Shown here: piece by piece, positions 55,443 to 64,000 of the stretch
Layout: each line of letters opens with the position of its first letter
Position numbering within the stretch: the stretch's first letter is position 1
Assembly (NCBI RefSeq): GCF_964332355.1
Contig: NZ_OZ201293.1
Location: 620,001 to 684,000, forward strand
Direction: 5' to 3'
From: Imbroritus primus
GTDB lineage: Bacteria > Pseudomonadota > Gammaproteobacteria > Burkholderiales > Burkholderiaceae
DNA length: 64,000 nt
Notes under the pieces: generated by a model
Told to the model about the DNA's origin: nothing
The model's database searches: none
Seen by the model: the letters and a program-made list of their open reading frames with translations, nothing else
Program-made: the position numbers and the translations under genes

Positions 55443-57287
55443 ATGTGCGGTCTTGTCGCAATCATCGCGCCCGCTGGCGTGACGATTGATCCGGTCCTGT
55501 TCGATGGCGCGGTGTCGTCGCTACGTCATCGCGGGCCGGATGCCGCCAATGCCGAGCATTGCCCGGAGCATGGCGTGGCATTGGGACACACGCGCCTCAG
55601 CATCGTCGATCCACAGCCGCGCAGCGACCAGCCGTTTCACACCGAGCGCGTGACACTGGTCTTCAACGGCGAAATCTACAACTACAAGGAACTGCGTGCG
55701 GAACTGGCGGCCAGCGGGGCAACCTTTGTCTCGTCGGGTGACACCGAAGTCATTGCACGCGGTTTCGAGCACTGGGGCGTGGCGCTGTTCGACCGTCTCG
55801 AAGGCATGTACGCCATCGTGCTGCTGGACCGTGCGTCCGGCGAAGTATTCGTGACGCGCGACCTGTTCGGCATCAAGCCGCTCTACATGCAGCGCGCTTC
55901 GAACGGCTCGATTGCCTTCGCATCCGAGGTCAAGGCGCTGCCGTCAGCCAGGACGCGCACGCTGCATGAGGATACGCTGTTCGACATGCTGACCTGGGGT
56001 TTCCAGATCAGCCACCGGTCGTCCTACGAGGAGGCCATTCACTTTCCGCCGGGCGCCGTGCTGCGCATCGCGCGGGATGCCGATGGCAGTCTCCAGAGCG
56101 TCCTGACCGACACGCACCGCTTGCGTGCAACATTCGAAAACCGCCACGACAGTGGTGCCAGCCTCAGGCATGTCCTCGATCATGCCGTGCGGGATCACCT
56201 GATCGCCGACGTGCCTGTGGCGATTGCCCTGTCGGGCGGCCTGGACTCCAGCATCGTGGCTGCGCTTGCGGCGCAGCAGTCGCACCACCTCACCGCTTTC
56301 ACGCTGACGCTGGCGGAAGGCGAGGACGAAGAGGTCCGGCATGCCGCACAGGTCTGCCGCAAGGCAGGATTGGCGCACCGTGTGGTGCGCATGGAAGTGA
56401 CCGATTTCGAGACCTTCCTGGGAAAAATTGCCTATCATCTGGAAGAACCTGTCGCCAACATCAACGTCATGCTGACCTATGGGCTCGCCGCGGCCGTCCG
56501 GCAGGCCGGGTTCAAGGCGATCCTGATGGGCGAGGGCGGCGACGAGATTTTTGCGGGATACCCATGGTATGCGCTGTGCCGTGATGCTGAACTGCGGGGC
56601 AAGCCGGAAGCGATCTTTGCGGCATACCGCAAGCGTCGTTCCCAGAGGCGCTTCGAACAGATCCTGACGCGCGATGCGCAGGCGCGCCTGGCACAGCGCG
56701 AACAGGCTCAGGCCGGAACGTTCGTGGAGCAGTGGCGCGCCATGTCAGCCTCGTGCCTGAACCGGTTCCTGTATTTCGATCAGACCTACCAGCTGCAGTT
56801 CTCGCAGCTGCTGCGGGTCGATCGCATGACCATGGCGCACGGCGTGGAAGCGCGCGTGCCCTTTCTGTACGAGCGGGTCGCCCAGGCGAGCGCGGCCTTG
56901 AAGGACAGCGAGAAAATCCGGTTGCGCTGGTACCAGAGATTCGGCCGGGATGGAAAGATCGCGTTGGCCAAGGCCGCAGGCCGGCTTCTGCCGAGAGAAG
57001 TCCGGCAGCGTCCCAAGTTCGGCGCGCGAGGCACGGTCAACCTCTGGGACTCCAATCTCGTCCGGCAACTGCCGGAGACTTTCGAGAGGATGCTGCAGGC
57101 ACCGCGTTATGCGGCCGCGCGCGAGCGGCTGGCGCATATCGTGGCATGGAATACGCTGGATGCCGGCAAGTTGCCGCCCAAGCGGAAGTTCGCACTGATG
57201 CTGATGCTGATGTGCACCCATATTCATGTATGCGGGCTGGATGCCCCGGACGGCGCGCAGCCTTTCGTGCTGCATGCGGTGTCCTGA
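55443..57287 (+). CDS. asnB: Asparagine synthase (glutamine-hydrolysing) family, AsnB-like
   Basis: A 614-residue amidotransferase. Class II glutaminase domain begins with Cys2 (MCGLVAI), RHRGPDA, HTRLSIVD and NGEIYNYKELR; the synthetase domain has the PP-loop VAIALSGGLDSSIVAAL and GEGGDEIFAGYP. In polysaccharide loci such proteins often amidate uronic acids or other carboxyls. Which substrate this one uses is unknown; a housekeeping asparagine synthetase cannot be excluded. It follows wzt by 1 bp. Confidence 0.9.
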   Translation: MCGLVAIIAPAGVTIDPVLFDGAVSSLRHRGPDAANAEHCPEHGVALGHTRLSIVDPQPRSDQPFHTERVTLVFNGEIYNYKELRAELAASGATFVSSGDTEVIARGFEHWGVALFDRLEGMYAIVLLDRASGEVFVTRDLFGIKPLYMQRASNGSIAFASEVKALPSARTRTLHEDTLFDMLTWGFQISHRSSYEEAIHFPPGAVLRIARDADGSLQSVLTDTHRLRATFENRHDSGASLRHVLDHAVRDHLIADVPVAIALSGGLDSSIVAALAAQQSHHLTAFTLTLAEGEDEEVRHAAQVCRKAGLAHRVVRMEVTDFETFLGKIAYHLEEPVANINVMLTYGLAAAVRQAGFKAILMGEGGDEIFAGYPWYALCRDAELRGKPEAIFAAYRKRRSQRRFEQILTRDAQARLAQREQAQAGTFVEQWRAMSASCLNRFLYFDQTYQLQFSQLLRVDRMTMAHGVEARVPFLYERVAQASAALKDSEKIRLRWYQRFGRDGKIALAKAAGRLLPREVRQRPKFGARGTVNLWDSNLVRQLPETFERMLQAPRYAAARERLAHIVAWNTLDAGKLPPKRKFALMLMLMCTHIHVCGLDAPDGAQPFVLHAVS

Positions 57288-57352
57288 TCGTGTCGCGCAC
57301 CTGGCCGAGACAGGCGCGCGATCCTGATTCAATTTTGATTCGAAGAGCACTT

Positions 57353-57904
57353 ATGAGCCCACTTGTTTTCGATACTTTTGCCGATGTCGTTGAACGCCGG
57401 CTTGGCGGCCGTGCACTGAGCGCCGCACTCGAAATTGGCGCCGGCGGGTGGACACTGCTGTCGATCCCCGCATTTGCACAAGCCCGCCGGGTCGCGCTGA
57501 ACCTGCGCTTCGACAAGCTGACCGAGGAGCTCGAACAGACCGAGCGCGTCATCGGCAATTCCAATGCCATGGATTTTCCGGACGAGACGTTCGACTGTGT
57601 AATGAGCTGCTCTGCCATCGAGCATGACAAGTACTTCTGGAAAAGTGTCGCCGAGACCAAGCGCGTCCTGAAAAAAGGCGGGCTGTTCATCGTCGGCGCG
57701 CCGATTTACATGACGCTGCCCACTGACAAGGATTACACCACGTTGACCTACGCGCGACATGGCCTGGCCTATAACGCCGACTTCTACCGCTTCAGCGAGC
57801 AGGCAGTGCGTGAGGTCTTCTTCGAGGGCTACAGCGAAGTGACGGACGAGATCATCGTGCGCCGCGAACCGAACCCTTATCTTGTCGCAGCGGGACGCAA
57901 GTGA
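57353..57904 (+). CDS. SAM-dependent methyltransferase, type 11
   Basis: A 183-residue small methyltransferase. LEIGAGGWTLLSIPAF (motif I), FPDETFDCVMSCSAIEHDK (motif IV region) and KRVLKKGGLFIVGAP fit the Methyltransf_11 fold. N-terminal truncation compared to larger methyltransferases is noted but the core is intact. Overlaps the next gene's GTG by 4 bp. Probably modifies an O-antigen sugar. Confidence 0.82.
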   Translation: MSPLVFDTFADVVERRLGGRALSAALEIGAGGWTLLSIPAFAQARRVALNLRFDKLTEELEQTERVIGNSNAMDFPDETFDCVMSCSAIEHDKYFWKSVAETKRVLKKGGLFIVGAPIYMTLPTDKDYTTLTYARHGLAYNADFYRFSEQAVREVFFEGYSEVTDEIIVRREPNPYLVAAGRK

Positions 57905-58968
57905 GCGCGCGGCCGTCTTCCACGCCAGCCAGCGACTACAGCGTCCTGACGCCGTATCTGATTCCGCCTGCGCTGGCCGGCAAGAAGGTCGTCAACCTTG
58001 GCGACGGCTTTATCCTGCGCGCTATCGAGCGCCGGGTCGGAAAGTTCGCACCGGAGCGCACCGTGTCGCCGCGCGTGAAACCCAGCGCCACGGAACAGGC
58101 CGCCCTGGCGCGCGGAAAGGGCGTGATCCTGGCTGGTGCCAACCAGTTGAACGACCGCTACAGCATCTGGCCCGGCCTGAGGGCCGATGATGTCCGCGCA
58201 AGCGGCATGCGCTTCGTTCCATTCGGCATCGGCTTGCACGGGGAAGTCGGGTATACGGACGGACTCAGTGCCGAGACGCTCGAGATCCTCCGGGCCATCC
58301 ATGAGCGGATCGAATATTCCTCATGGCGCTGCCCGCCGACCGTCCGGTTTCTCGAAGAGCAATTGCCTGAACTCAAAGGTCGGATGCTGATGACCGGCTG
58401 TCCGGTGACATACGACGATCCGCTGCTCAACGGCACGCGTTTCCTGAAGGCGGAAAACCGTGTGGCAGTGACCGTAACAGAGCGCAACGATTTCTGGGAA
58501 CGTGAGACCCGCACGATCGATTTCGTGGCGCGCCGGTTTCCGCGTGCCGAGCGGTTTCTCGTGCTGCACCAGAATTATTCGCCGGTGGGGCGGTTCGAGT
58601 CGCTCAAGCATCGGCTTCTGCCGTATACAGAGGTGGCTAACCCCTACGAGCGTTTGCGCTGGTATGCCGCCAAGCGCGGCTTCCGCATCATCAGCCCGTC
58701 CACCGCGGATGCCTGCCTGGCGTTCTACCGCACCATCGACCTGCATATCGGCAGCCGCCTGCACGCCCATCTGCATTTCATCAGCCAGAACAAACGGACG
58801 TTTCTGGTGGCAGTGGATGGCCGGGCAACCGGCATGGCCGAATATCTCGGCTTCCCCTTGTGCGACCCGGCCCGCTTCGAGACGTATCTCGACTTCGATT
58901 TCGAGACGGTGCGTGCGCGGGCGCAGGCCGGCTTTGAACACATGAAACGTTTTTTGCGGACCCTATGA
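57901..58968 (+). CDS. Polysaccharide pyruvyl transferase-like protein
   Basis: A 355-residue protein. KVVNLGDGFILRAIERRV near the N-terminus, FGIGLHGEVG and the HIGSRLHAHLHFISQ motif (His-x-x-Ser-Arg-Leu-His) match the pyruvyl transferase family, which adds ketal-linked pyruvate to sugars using phosphoenolpyruvate. No neighbour is known to fix the acceptor. GTG start overlaps the methyltransferase stop. Family assignment is moderately confident. Confidence 0.72.
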   Translation: MSARPSSTPASDYSVLTPYLIPPALAGKKVVNLGDGFILRAIERRVGKFAPERTVSPRVKPSATEQAALARGKGVILAGANQLNDRYSIWPGLRADDVRASGMRFVPFGIGLHGEVGYTDGLSAETLEILRAIHERIEYSSWRCPPTVRFLEEQLPELKGRMLMTGCPVTYDDPLLNGTRFLKAENRVAVTVTERNDFWERETRTIDFVARRFPRAERFLVLHQNYSPVGRFESLKHRLLPYTEVANPYERLRWYAAKRGFRIISPSTADACLAFYRTIDLHIGSRLHAHLHFISQNKRTFLVAVDGRATGMAEYLGFPLCDPARFETYLDFDFETVRARAQAGFEHMKRFLRTL

Positions 58969-58969
58969 C

Positions 58970-59698
58970 ATGAAGAAGCTGCTTGCACGCCTGTTCGGGC
59001 AACCCGCCGCCGCTACACCCCCGATTCCGACCATGACGGAAGCGGAAGCGATGATCGCGCGGATCCGTGGCAATAACCTTTCGTATTGCGGCAAGCCGAA
59101 ACTCGAGAACATTGCCGAGGCGGTCCTTGCCGTGCGGCAGGCCGGTGTTCCCGGCGCCTATCTCGAAGCGGGCGTCGCCCTCGGCGGGTCGGCCATCCTG
59201 CTCGGCAAGATCAAGCCCAAGGAGGCGCCGCTCGCGCTCTATGATGTCTTTGCCATGATTCCCGCGCCAGGCGCGAACGACGGTGAAGACGCGCACAAGC
59301 GCTATGAAGAGATCCGCTCGGGCCAATCCGCCGGCCTCGGTGGCAAGACGTACTACGGCTACGTCGACAACCTGCTCGACGTGGTCAAGCACAACCTGCG
59401 CGATGCGGGCTTGGATCTCGAAGCGGACCGTATCGAGTGCGTGCCGGGCTTGTTCGAGGATACGCTGCATCCGGCAGGGCCCATCGCCTTCGCTCACGTG
59501 GATTGCGACTGGTTTGATTCGGTCAAGGTCTGCATCGACCGCATCACGCCCCGGCTGTCGAAGGGCGGCATCATCATTTTTGACGACTACTCGTCGTATT
59601 CCGGTTGCCGTCGCGCCGTGGACGAATGGCTCGAGCGGGATGCCCGTTTCGAGAAACTGTTCCATCGCCGCTCGCTGGCCGTGAAGCGCATCGGCTGA
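58970..59698 (+). CDS. Macrocin O-methyltransferase-like (TylF) sugar methyltransferase
   Basis: A 242-residue methyltransferase of the TylF/MycF type. YLEAGVALGGSAILLG binds SAM, and HVDCDWFDSVKVCIDRITPRLSKGGIIIFDDY with DDYSSYSGCRRAVDEW are diagnostic, with Asp residues binding Mg2+. It would O-methylate a deoxysugar hydroxyl. Third methyltransferase of the locus. Confidence 0.88.
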   Translation: MKKLLARLFGQPAAATPPIPTMTEAEAMIARIRGNNLSYCGKPKLENIAEAVLAVRQAGVPGAYLEAGVALGGSAILLGKIKPKEAPLALYDVFAMIPAPGANDGEDAHKRYEEIRSGQSAGLGGKTYYGYVDNLLDVVKHNLRDAGLDLEADRIECVPGLFEDTLHPAGPIAFAHVDCDWFDSVKVCIDRITPRLSKGGIIIFDDYSSYSGCRRAVDEWLERDARFEKLFHRRSLAVKRIG

Positions 59699-59716
59699 CG
59701 GGACCGGAATCACGCC

Positions 59717-60610
59717 ATGATGCAACCGATCCGCGTCTTCATCGCTTCCACGCCAGCCGAATGGCTGCCGGCGCGCGTCCTCGAATTTTCGATCCGTGAG
59801 ACGACGCAGGCCGCGGTGGAAGTCGCGCAGTTGCATACTTTCGACCGGCCGATCCGTACCCCGGCCGAATTGAAGAACCGCCCACGCACGCCGTTTTCCT
59901 TCCAGCGCTTTCTCATTCCCGAGCTCTGCGGCCAGCGCGGGCAGGCGATCTATCTCGATGCCGACATGCAGGTGTTTCGCGATATCCTGGAACTCTGGTC
60001 ATTCCCGATGCAGGGTTGCGATCTGCAGACCGTGGCCGAGGGTGGCAAAGGGCGGCGCGGCCAGTTCAGCGTGATGGTGCTGGATTGCGCCGCGCTAGGA
60101 TGGGATATCGACGCAATCGTGGCGTCGCTTGATCGCGGCGAACTGAACTACGAGCAGTTGATGTACGAAATGCGTGTCGCCCACCGGGTCGGCCGCGATA
60201 TTCCACCAGAGTGGAATTCGCTCGAGCACTACGAGGCGGGATGCACTGCGCTGGTGCACTACACTGACATGAATACCCAGCCATGGGTGTCACGTGACAA
60301 TCCGCTCGAACCGGTCTGGGTCAACTGCCTGATGCGGGCCGTCAAGGCCGGATTCATCTCGATGGATGAGCTGCGCCGCGAAGCGCGTGCGGGCCACATC
60401 CGCCCTTCGCTGATCGTGCAACTGGAGCGCGGCATTGCGTCGAGCCGTGAACTCGGACGGGAAGCCGGACAGCTCGATAGCGATTATGCCGCGCCCTACA
60501 AGGCCCTCAAGAGCGGCAGCGCCTCGCCCTGGACATCGCCGGGCGCATTTGTGAAAGCGGCGCTGCGGAAGATTGCGCGCGGCCTGCGCATCCAGCACTG
60601 GTTCAACTGA
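59717..60610 (+). CDS. GT-A fold glycosyltransferase (GT8-like), second paralogue
   Basis: A 297-residue paralogue of the gene at 45302. Shared blocks are FSFQRFLIPELCG, AIYLDADMQVFRDI (DxD), PEWNSLEHYEAGCTALVHYTDMNTQPW and RAGHIRPSL. The basic C-terminus suggests membrane association. Sugar unknown. Confidence 0.82.
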   Translation: MMQPIRVFIASTPAEWLPARVLEFSIRETTQAAVEVAQLHTFDRPIRTPAELKNRPRTPFSFQRFLIPELCGQRGQAIYLDADMQVFRDILELWSFPMQGCDLQTVAEGGKGRRGQFSVMVLDCAALGWDIDAIVASLDRGELNYEQLMYEMRVAHRVGRDIPPEWNSLEHYEAGCTALVHYTDMNTQPWVSRDNPLEPVWVNCLMRAVKAGFISMDELRREARAGHIRPSLIVQLERGIASSRELGREAGQLDSDYAAPYKALKSGSASPWTSPGAFVKAALRKIARGLRIQHWFN

Positions 60611-60611
60611 C

Positions 60612-61571
60612 GTGGCAGTGCGCGCCAGCATCATCATCGTCACCTGGAACGCCGCACCGTTGATCGCGGACGTGCTGGCCGCGCTCGCGGCGCAGACGGT
60701 GCGGCCCGACCGCATCCTGGTGGTCGACAATGGCAGCGACGATCTGGCGCAACTCACCGAGACGGTCGCGCGCTTTCCGGCATGCGAGCTGCTGGCGTTG
60801 GGCAGCAACACGGGCTTTGCCGCTGCCAACAATGCAGGAATCGCCCGCTGTGGCGACAGCGAGCATATCGTGCTGCTCAATCCGGATGCGTTTCCCGAGC
60901 CGCGTTGGCTGGAAGCGCTGCTGGCAGCCGCTGATGCGCATCCGCAATACGGCAGCTTCGCCAGCCGCATGCTGGACCACGCCAATGACACGCTGCTCGA
61001 TGGCGCGGGCGATACGCTGAGCCTCGCCGGCAAGCCACGGCGCCGGGGCTATGGGGAGCCCGCCAGCGGTCGCTATCAGTCGCCGGAGCCGGTGTTCGCT
61101 GCCTGTGCGGCGGCGGCACTCTACCGGCGAGCCGATCTCGAGCGTACAGGCGGCTTTGACGAGCGCTTCTTCTGCTACGTGGAGGACGTCGATCTCGGCT
61201 TCCGGCTGCTGCTGCAGAACCGGCCCTGCCGCTATGTTCCCGATGCCGTGGTGCGTCATATGGGCTCGGCGCTGACCGGCCGGCGCAGCGATTTCTCGAT
61301 CTATCACGGGCAGCGCAACCTCGTCGGCAACTATGTCAAGAACATGCCGCCGTTGCTGTTCTGGCTTTGCCTGCCCCTGCACCTCGCCCTGAATGCCGGC
61401 TATCTGGTCGCGGCCGCGCTCACCGGCCGTGGCGCCGTCATGTGGCGCGCCAAGCGCGACGCCGTGCGCATGCTGCCCGAGATGTGGCGCTCGCGCCGCG
61501 AGATTCAGGCGGCAAGGCAGGCATCCACCTGGACCGTGTTGCGTTACCTCGGCGGGCGGGTCCGGTCATGA
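60612..61571 (+). CDS. Glycosyltransferase family 2 (rhamnosyltransferase-like)
   Basis: A 319-residue GT2 enzyme. SIIIVTWNAAPLIADVL is the N-terminal strand-helix; LALGSNTGFAAANNAGIA, LLNPDAFPEP and YVEDVDLGFRLL (acid-base region) follow. C-terminal hydrophobic helices at about 250-290 suggest membrane binding. Starts with GTG just after the preceding stop. WbbL-type rhamnosyl transfer is likely but not proven. Confidence 0.88.
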   Translation: MAVRASIIIVTWNAAPLIADVLAALAAQTVRPDRILVVDNGSDDLAQLTETVARFPACELLALGSNTGFAAANNAGIARCGDSEHIVLLNPDAFPEPRWLEALLAAADAHPQYGSFASRMLDHANDTLLDGAGDTLSLAGKPRRRGYGEPASGRYQSPEPVFAACAAAALYRRADLERTGGFDERFFCYVEDVDLGFRLLLQNRPCRYVPDAVVRHMGSALTGRRSDFSIYHGQRNLVGNYVKNMPPLLFWLCLPLHLALNAGYLVAAALTGRGAVMWRAKRDAVRMLPEMWRSRREIQAARQASTWTVLRYLGGRVRS

Positions 61572-62347
61572 ATGGCGTTCCGCGCGTCTCCATCTCAGTC
61601 GTCAGCCATGGGCAGGCCGCGCTGGCCGCGCCCTTGCTCGCGCAGCTCGACGCACTGGCCGGTACTTACCCGCTGGAGATCATCCTGACGGAGAATCTGG
61701 CGGATGCGCCAGCCTGTCCGGTAACGTTCCGCCACGCCGCGGTGACCCATGTGCGCAACCGTCAGGCGGTGGGCTACGGTGCCAATCACAATGCAGCGTT
61801 CCGGCATGCCACCAGTGGTTATTTCTGTGCGCTCAATCCCGACGTGCGGTTCGAGGGCAATCCGTTCGAGCCCTTGCGTGCGCAGGTAGCGGCCACGCCG
61901 GGCGTCGCTGGCCCGCGCGTCCTATCGCCTAGGGGGACGGTGGAAGACAGCGCCCGCCATGTGCCGTCGCTGACCGGCGTGCTGGCGCGCCATGCGCTGC
62001 GCCGGTACCAGCCGGACTACGATCCGGCGGTTCCGGTCCAGCCGGTGGACTGGCTGGCCGGCATGTGCCTGATGTTCGATGCCGGCACGTTTGCGGCGCT
62101 GGAGGGGTTCGACGAACGCTTCCATATGTATTGCGAAGATGTCGATATCTGCCTGCGGACCCACCTGCTTGGATGCGCGGTACAGTGGGTGCAGGAGGCG
62201 GTGATCGTGCATGATGCCCAGCGGGGCAGCCGGCGCAGCCTGCGCCCCCTCTTGTGGCACTTGCGGAGTATGTTCCGGTTGGTAAACTCCCGCCCGTACC
62301 GGTCGTATATGCATAAAACCTCCACACGCCCAGCCAGCCGGGAATAA
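61568..62347 (+). CDS. Glycosyltransferase family 2
   Basis: A 259-residue GT2 enzyme lacking long membrane helices. Motifs include SISVVSHGQAAL, VGYGANHNAAFRHA, CALNPDVRF and MYCEDVDICLRTH. It overlaps the previous GT2 by 4 bp (ATGA) and its sequence follows the same pattern, so both are probably successive rhamnosyl or related transferases. Confidence 0.87.
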   Translation: MNGVPRVSISVVSHGQAALAAPLLAQLDALAGTYPLEIILTENLADAPACPVTFRHAAVTHVRNRQAVGYGANHNAAFRHATSGYFCALNPDVRFEGNPFEPLRAQVAATPGVAGPRVLSPRGTVEDSARHVPSLTGVLARHALRRYQPDYDPAVPVQPVDWLAGMCLMFDAGTFAALEGFDERFHMYCEDVDICLRTHLLGCAVQWVQEAVIVHDAQRGSRRSLRPLLWHLRSMFRLVNSRPYRSYMHKTSTRPASRE

Positions 62348-62351
62348 CGCT

Positions 62352-63425
62352 ATGTACGAATATTTTTGGGTTCCCCTGTTCGCGCTCGTCTTTAGCGCCG
62401 CCACGGTCCTGCTGATTCGTCCGCTCGCATTGCGGGGCGGCCTGCTGGACCGCCCGGGCGGCCGCAAGCGCCATGACGGCGAGGTCCCGCTGGTGGGTGG
62501 GATTGCAGTCACTTTTTCCGTCTGCGTGGCGGCGATGTTCTTCCTCAGTTCGAAGGGGTACTACATCGCGCTGCTGGGCGGGCTGGCGGTGCTGGCCGTG
62601 GCGGGCATGGTGGACGACCTGCGCGGGATCTCGCCGTTGCCGAAGCTGGCGATCCAGATTTTCGCGGCCATCCTGATGACCTCATGGGGAAATGTGTACC
62701 TCATGTCGCTGGGCGACATCGTCGGCCGCCGGGAGATCGAGCTGCTCAACTGGGGCATTCCGCTGACGCTTTTCGCCGTCGTCGCGGTGATCAACGCCAT
62801 GAACATGATCGACGGGCTGGATGGCCTGGCCGGCGGCATGGCCTTCATCATCTTTGCCTGGATGACGTACCTCGCCACGGAGATCGGCAACATTCCTGCC
62901 CAGCGCATGTGCGCGGTGTTCTCGGGTGCGCTGCTGGGTTTCCTGCTGTTCAACATGCGGACACCTCTGCGTGGGCGGAGGCGCGTATTCCTGGGCGATG
63001 CCGGCAGCCTGATGCTCGGCTACGGCATCGTTTGGTTCGCGGTCGAGCTGTCGCAGCCGGCCTACAACCACGGGCGCAGTGTTCCGCCTGTCGTCATGCT
63101 GTGGATTGCCGGTTTCCTGCTGATCGACCTGCTGGCGGTGGTGACGCGCCGCGTGGTCAAGGGGCGCAACCCGCTGGAGGCCGACCGCACGCACATGCAC
63201 CACATCCTGCAGCGCCTGAACGTGCCGCAGGACATGATCGTCTGGATCATCCTGTTCAGCAATGCACTGCTTGGCCTGATCGGTGTCATGGGCTGGAAGC
63301 AGGGCGTGTCGGAGCAGGTGCTGTTTCTTGGCTTCCTGCTCGTGGCGCTGCTGCATCTGCTGGTCATGCGCAATGCATGGCGCTTCATCCGCCTGGGCCG
63401 GCGGGTGCTGCGCCGCCGCTCATGA
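62352..63425 (+). CDS. wecA: Undecaprenyl-phosphate N-acetylglucosaminyl-1-phosphate transferase, WecA-like
   Basis: A 357-residue polyprenyl-phosphate sugar-1-phosphate transferase with about 11 helices. GLLDRPGGRKRHDGEVPLVGG (cytoplasmic loop), the aspartates in GMVDDLRG and NMIDGLDGLAGG, and FLGDAGSLMLG with HMHH later are the family motifs. It starts O-antigen synthesis on undecaprenyl phosphate. Placed at the end of the locus with 26 codons spacing to kdsD. Confidence 0.93.
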   Translation: MYEYFWVPLFALVFSAATVLLIRPLALRGGLLDRPGGRKRHDGEVPLVGGIAVTFSVCVAAMFFLSSKGYYIALLGGLAVLAVAGMVDDLRGISPLPKLAIQIFAAILMTSWGNVYLMSLGDIVGRREIELLNWGIPLTLFAVVAVINAMNMIDGLDGLAGGMAFIIFAWMTYLATEIGNIPAQRMCAVFSGALLGFLLFNMRTPLRGRRRVFLGDAGSLMLGYGIVWFAVELSQPAYNHGRSVPPVVMLWIAGFLLIDLLAVVTRRVVKGRNPLEADRTHMHHILQRLNVPQDMIVWIILFSNALLGLIGVMGWKQGVSEQVLFLGFLLVALLHLLVMRNAWRFIRLGRRVLRRRS

Positions 63426-63463
63426 CGGGTGGCCCGTCCGGCCCGAATACACTAGGAGTCGAA

Positions 63464-64000
63464 ATGAATCCCGCCGATAGCATCGGCCCGTCTCACGTCA
63501 CGTACGCGCACGCACGGGAAATCGCACGCGACGCCCTGCGCTATCAGGGCAATTCCATTCTGCATCTGGCCGCCTCGGTCGATGCATCCTTCGAACGCGC
63601 TGCCGAGCTGATCTACAGTTGCCGTGGCCGCGTCATCATCAGCGGCATGGGCAAGTCCGGCTTGGTCGGGCGCAAGATTGCCGCGACTTTTTCTTCCACC
63701 GGGACGCCGAGCTATTTTTTGCATCCGGGCGAGGCGCTGCATGGCGACCTCGGTGCGATCCAGCCCGACGACGTGGTGATCCTGATTTCCAACAGCGGCG
63801 AGACCGAGGAGGTCCTGCGCCTGCTGCCGTCGCTGGAGGATTTCGGCAACCAGATCATCGCCATCACCGGCAAGGCCGGCTCGACGCTGGCCACGCACAG
63901 CACCGTCGCACTGATTCTGCCGGATGACCGCGAGGTCTGCCCGAACGAGCTGGCGCCGACGACTTCCACGCTGGTCACCATGGCGCTTGGCGATGCGCTG
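63464..64000 (+). CDS. kdsD: Arabinose-5-phosphate isomerase KdsD/KpsF type (5' part)
   Basis: The first 179 codons of a gene running off the window. SIS-domain motifs VIISGMGKSGLVGRKIAATFSSTG, the metal/substrate His in FLHPGEALHGDLG, ISNSGETEEVL and CPNELAPTTSTLVTMALGDAL are seen. The enzyme interconverts ribulose-5-phosphate and arabinose-5-phosphate for Kdo in LPS. AGGAG stands 6 to 7 bp ahead of the ATG. CBS domains expected downstream are not visible. Confidence 0.95.
   Translation, partial: MNPADSIGPSHVTYAHAREIARDALRYQGNSILHLAASVDASFERAAELIYSCRGRVIISGMGKSGLVGRKIAATFSSTGTPSYFLHPGEALHGDLGAIQPDDVVILISNSGETEEVLRLLPSLEDFGNQIIAITGKAGSTLATHSTVALILPDDREVCPNELAPTTSTLVTMALGDAL

Noticed and set aside
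53876..55465. 529-codon minus-strand open frame across wzm-wzt
   Set aside because: His/Arg-rich shadow of two clear plus-strand genes; no recognised motif.

Overview
The window is a high-GC chromosomal segment from a betaproteobacterium. Gene content and order point to Burkholderiaceae and most likely Ralstonia: a Bug-family tricarboxylate-type receptor, groES-groEL behind a CIRCE element, yqgE-ruvX-pyrR-pyrB-pyrC' followed by plsC, apaH, and an rmlBDAC-led O-antigen locus. The genus is an inference from gene families, not a sequence search. No rRNA, tRNA, CRISPR array, prophage or intact insertion sequence was seen.

Left part (1-11.7 kb): the 3' end of a Sua5-type tRNA threonylcarbamoylation gene, a PBP4-like DacB, an SDR oxidoreductase, a YciA-like thioesterase, a glycine-zipper envelope protein, a Tat-exported OpgD-like glucan protein coupled to a DUF3293 gene, then a response regulator, sensor kinase and EptA-type lipid A phosphoethanolamine transferase. 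A direct-repeat PmrA-like box sits between the kinase gene and eptA. A Bug-family solute receptor closes this part on the minus strand.

Middle part (11.9-29.5 kb): a small membrane protein, then a five-gene haem-copper oxidase operon (subunit II with fused cytochrome c domain, subunit I, two tandem subunit III-type proteins, subunit IV) behind a low-GC leader with three copies of a 15-bp repeat. An MHS-family transporter, groES-groEL (overlapping sigma70/sigma32-like promoter plus CIRCE), an ankyrin-repeat protein, a small exported protein and a lemA-TPM-TPM operon follow. The most unusual gene lies next: a 691-residue protein with a disordered Ser/Thr/Arg-rich N-terminus and a papain-like Cys-His-Asp arrangement resembling type III effector proteases.

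Right-centre (28-38 kb): hemL, rubredoxin, photolyase, rsuA, the pyrimidine cluster (yqgE, ruvX, pyrR, pyrB and a dihydroorotase-like pyrC' lacking the first metal-binding HxH motif), plsC and apaH.

Right part (38.3-64 kb): a long plus-strand O-antigen locus. It makes dTDP-L-rhamnose (rmlBDAC) and probably its 4-epimer, and encodes several glycosyltransferases, including a bimodular one and one that is an internal tandem duplication. It also encodes an MBOAT plus SGNH pair (probable O-acetylation), a Wzm/Wzt ABC exporter whose ATPase carries a C-terminal carbohydrate-binding-type domain, an AsnB-type amidotransferase, three methyltransferases, a pyruvyltransferase-like protein, and a WecA-type initiating transferase. 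The window ends inside kdsD. Many junctions overlap by 4 bp (ATGA, GTGA, TTGA), so much of the locus is probably one translationally coupled unit. The picture is an ABC-exported, rhamnose-containing O-antigen primed by WecA, carrying acetyl, methyl and possibly amide or pyruvyl decorations.
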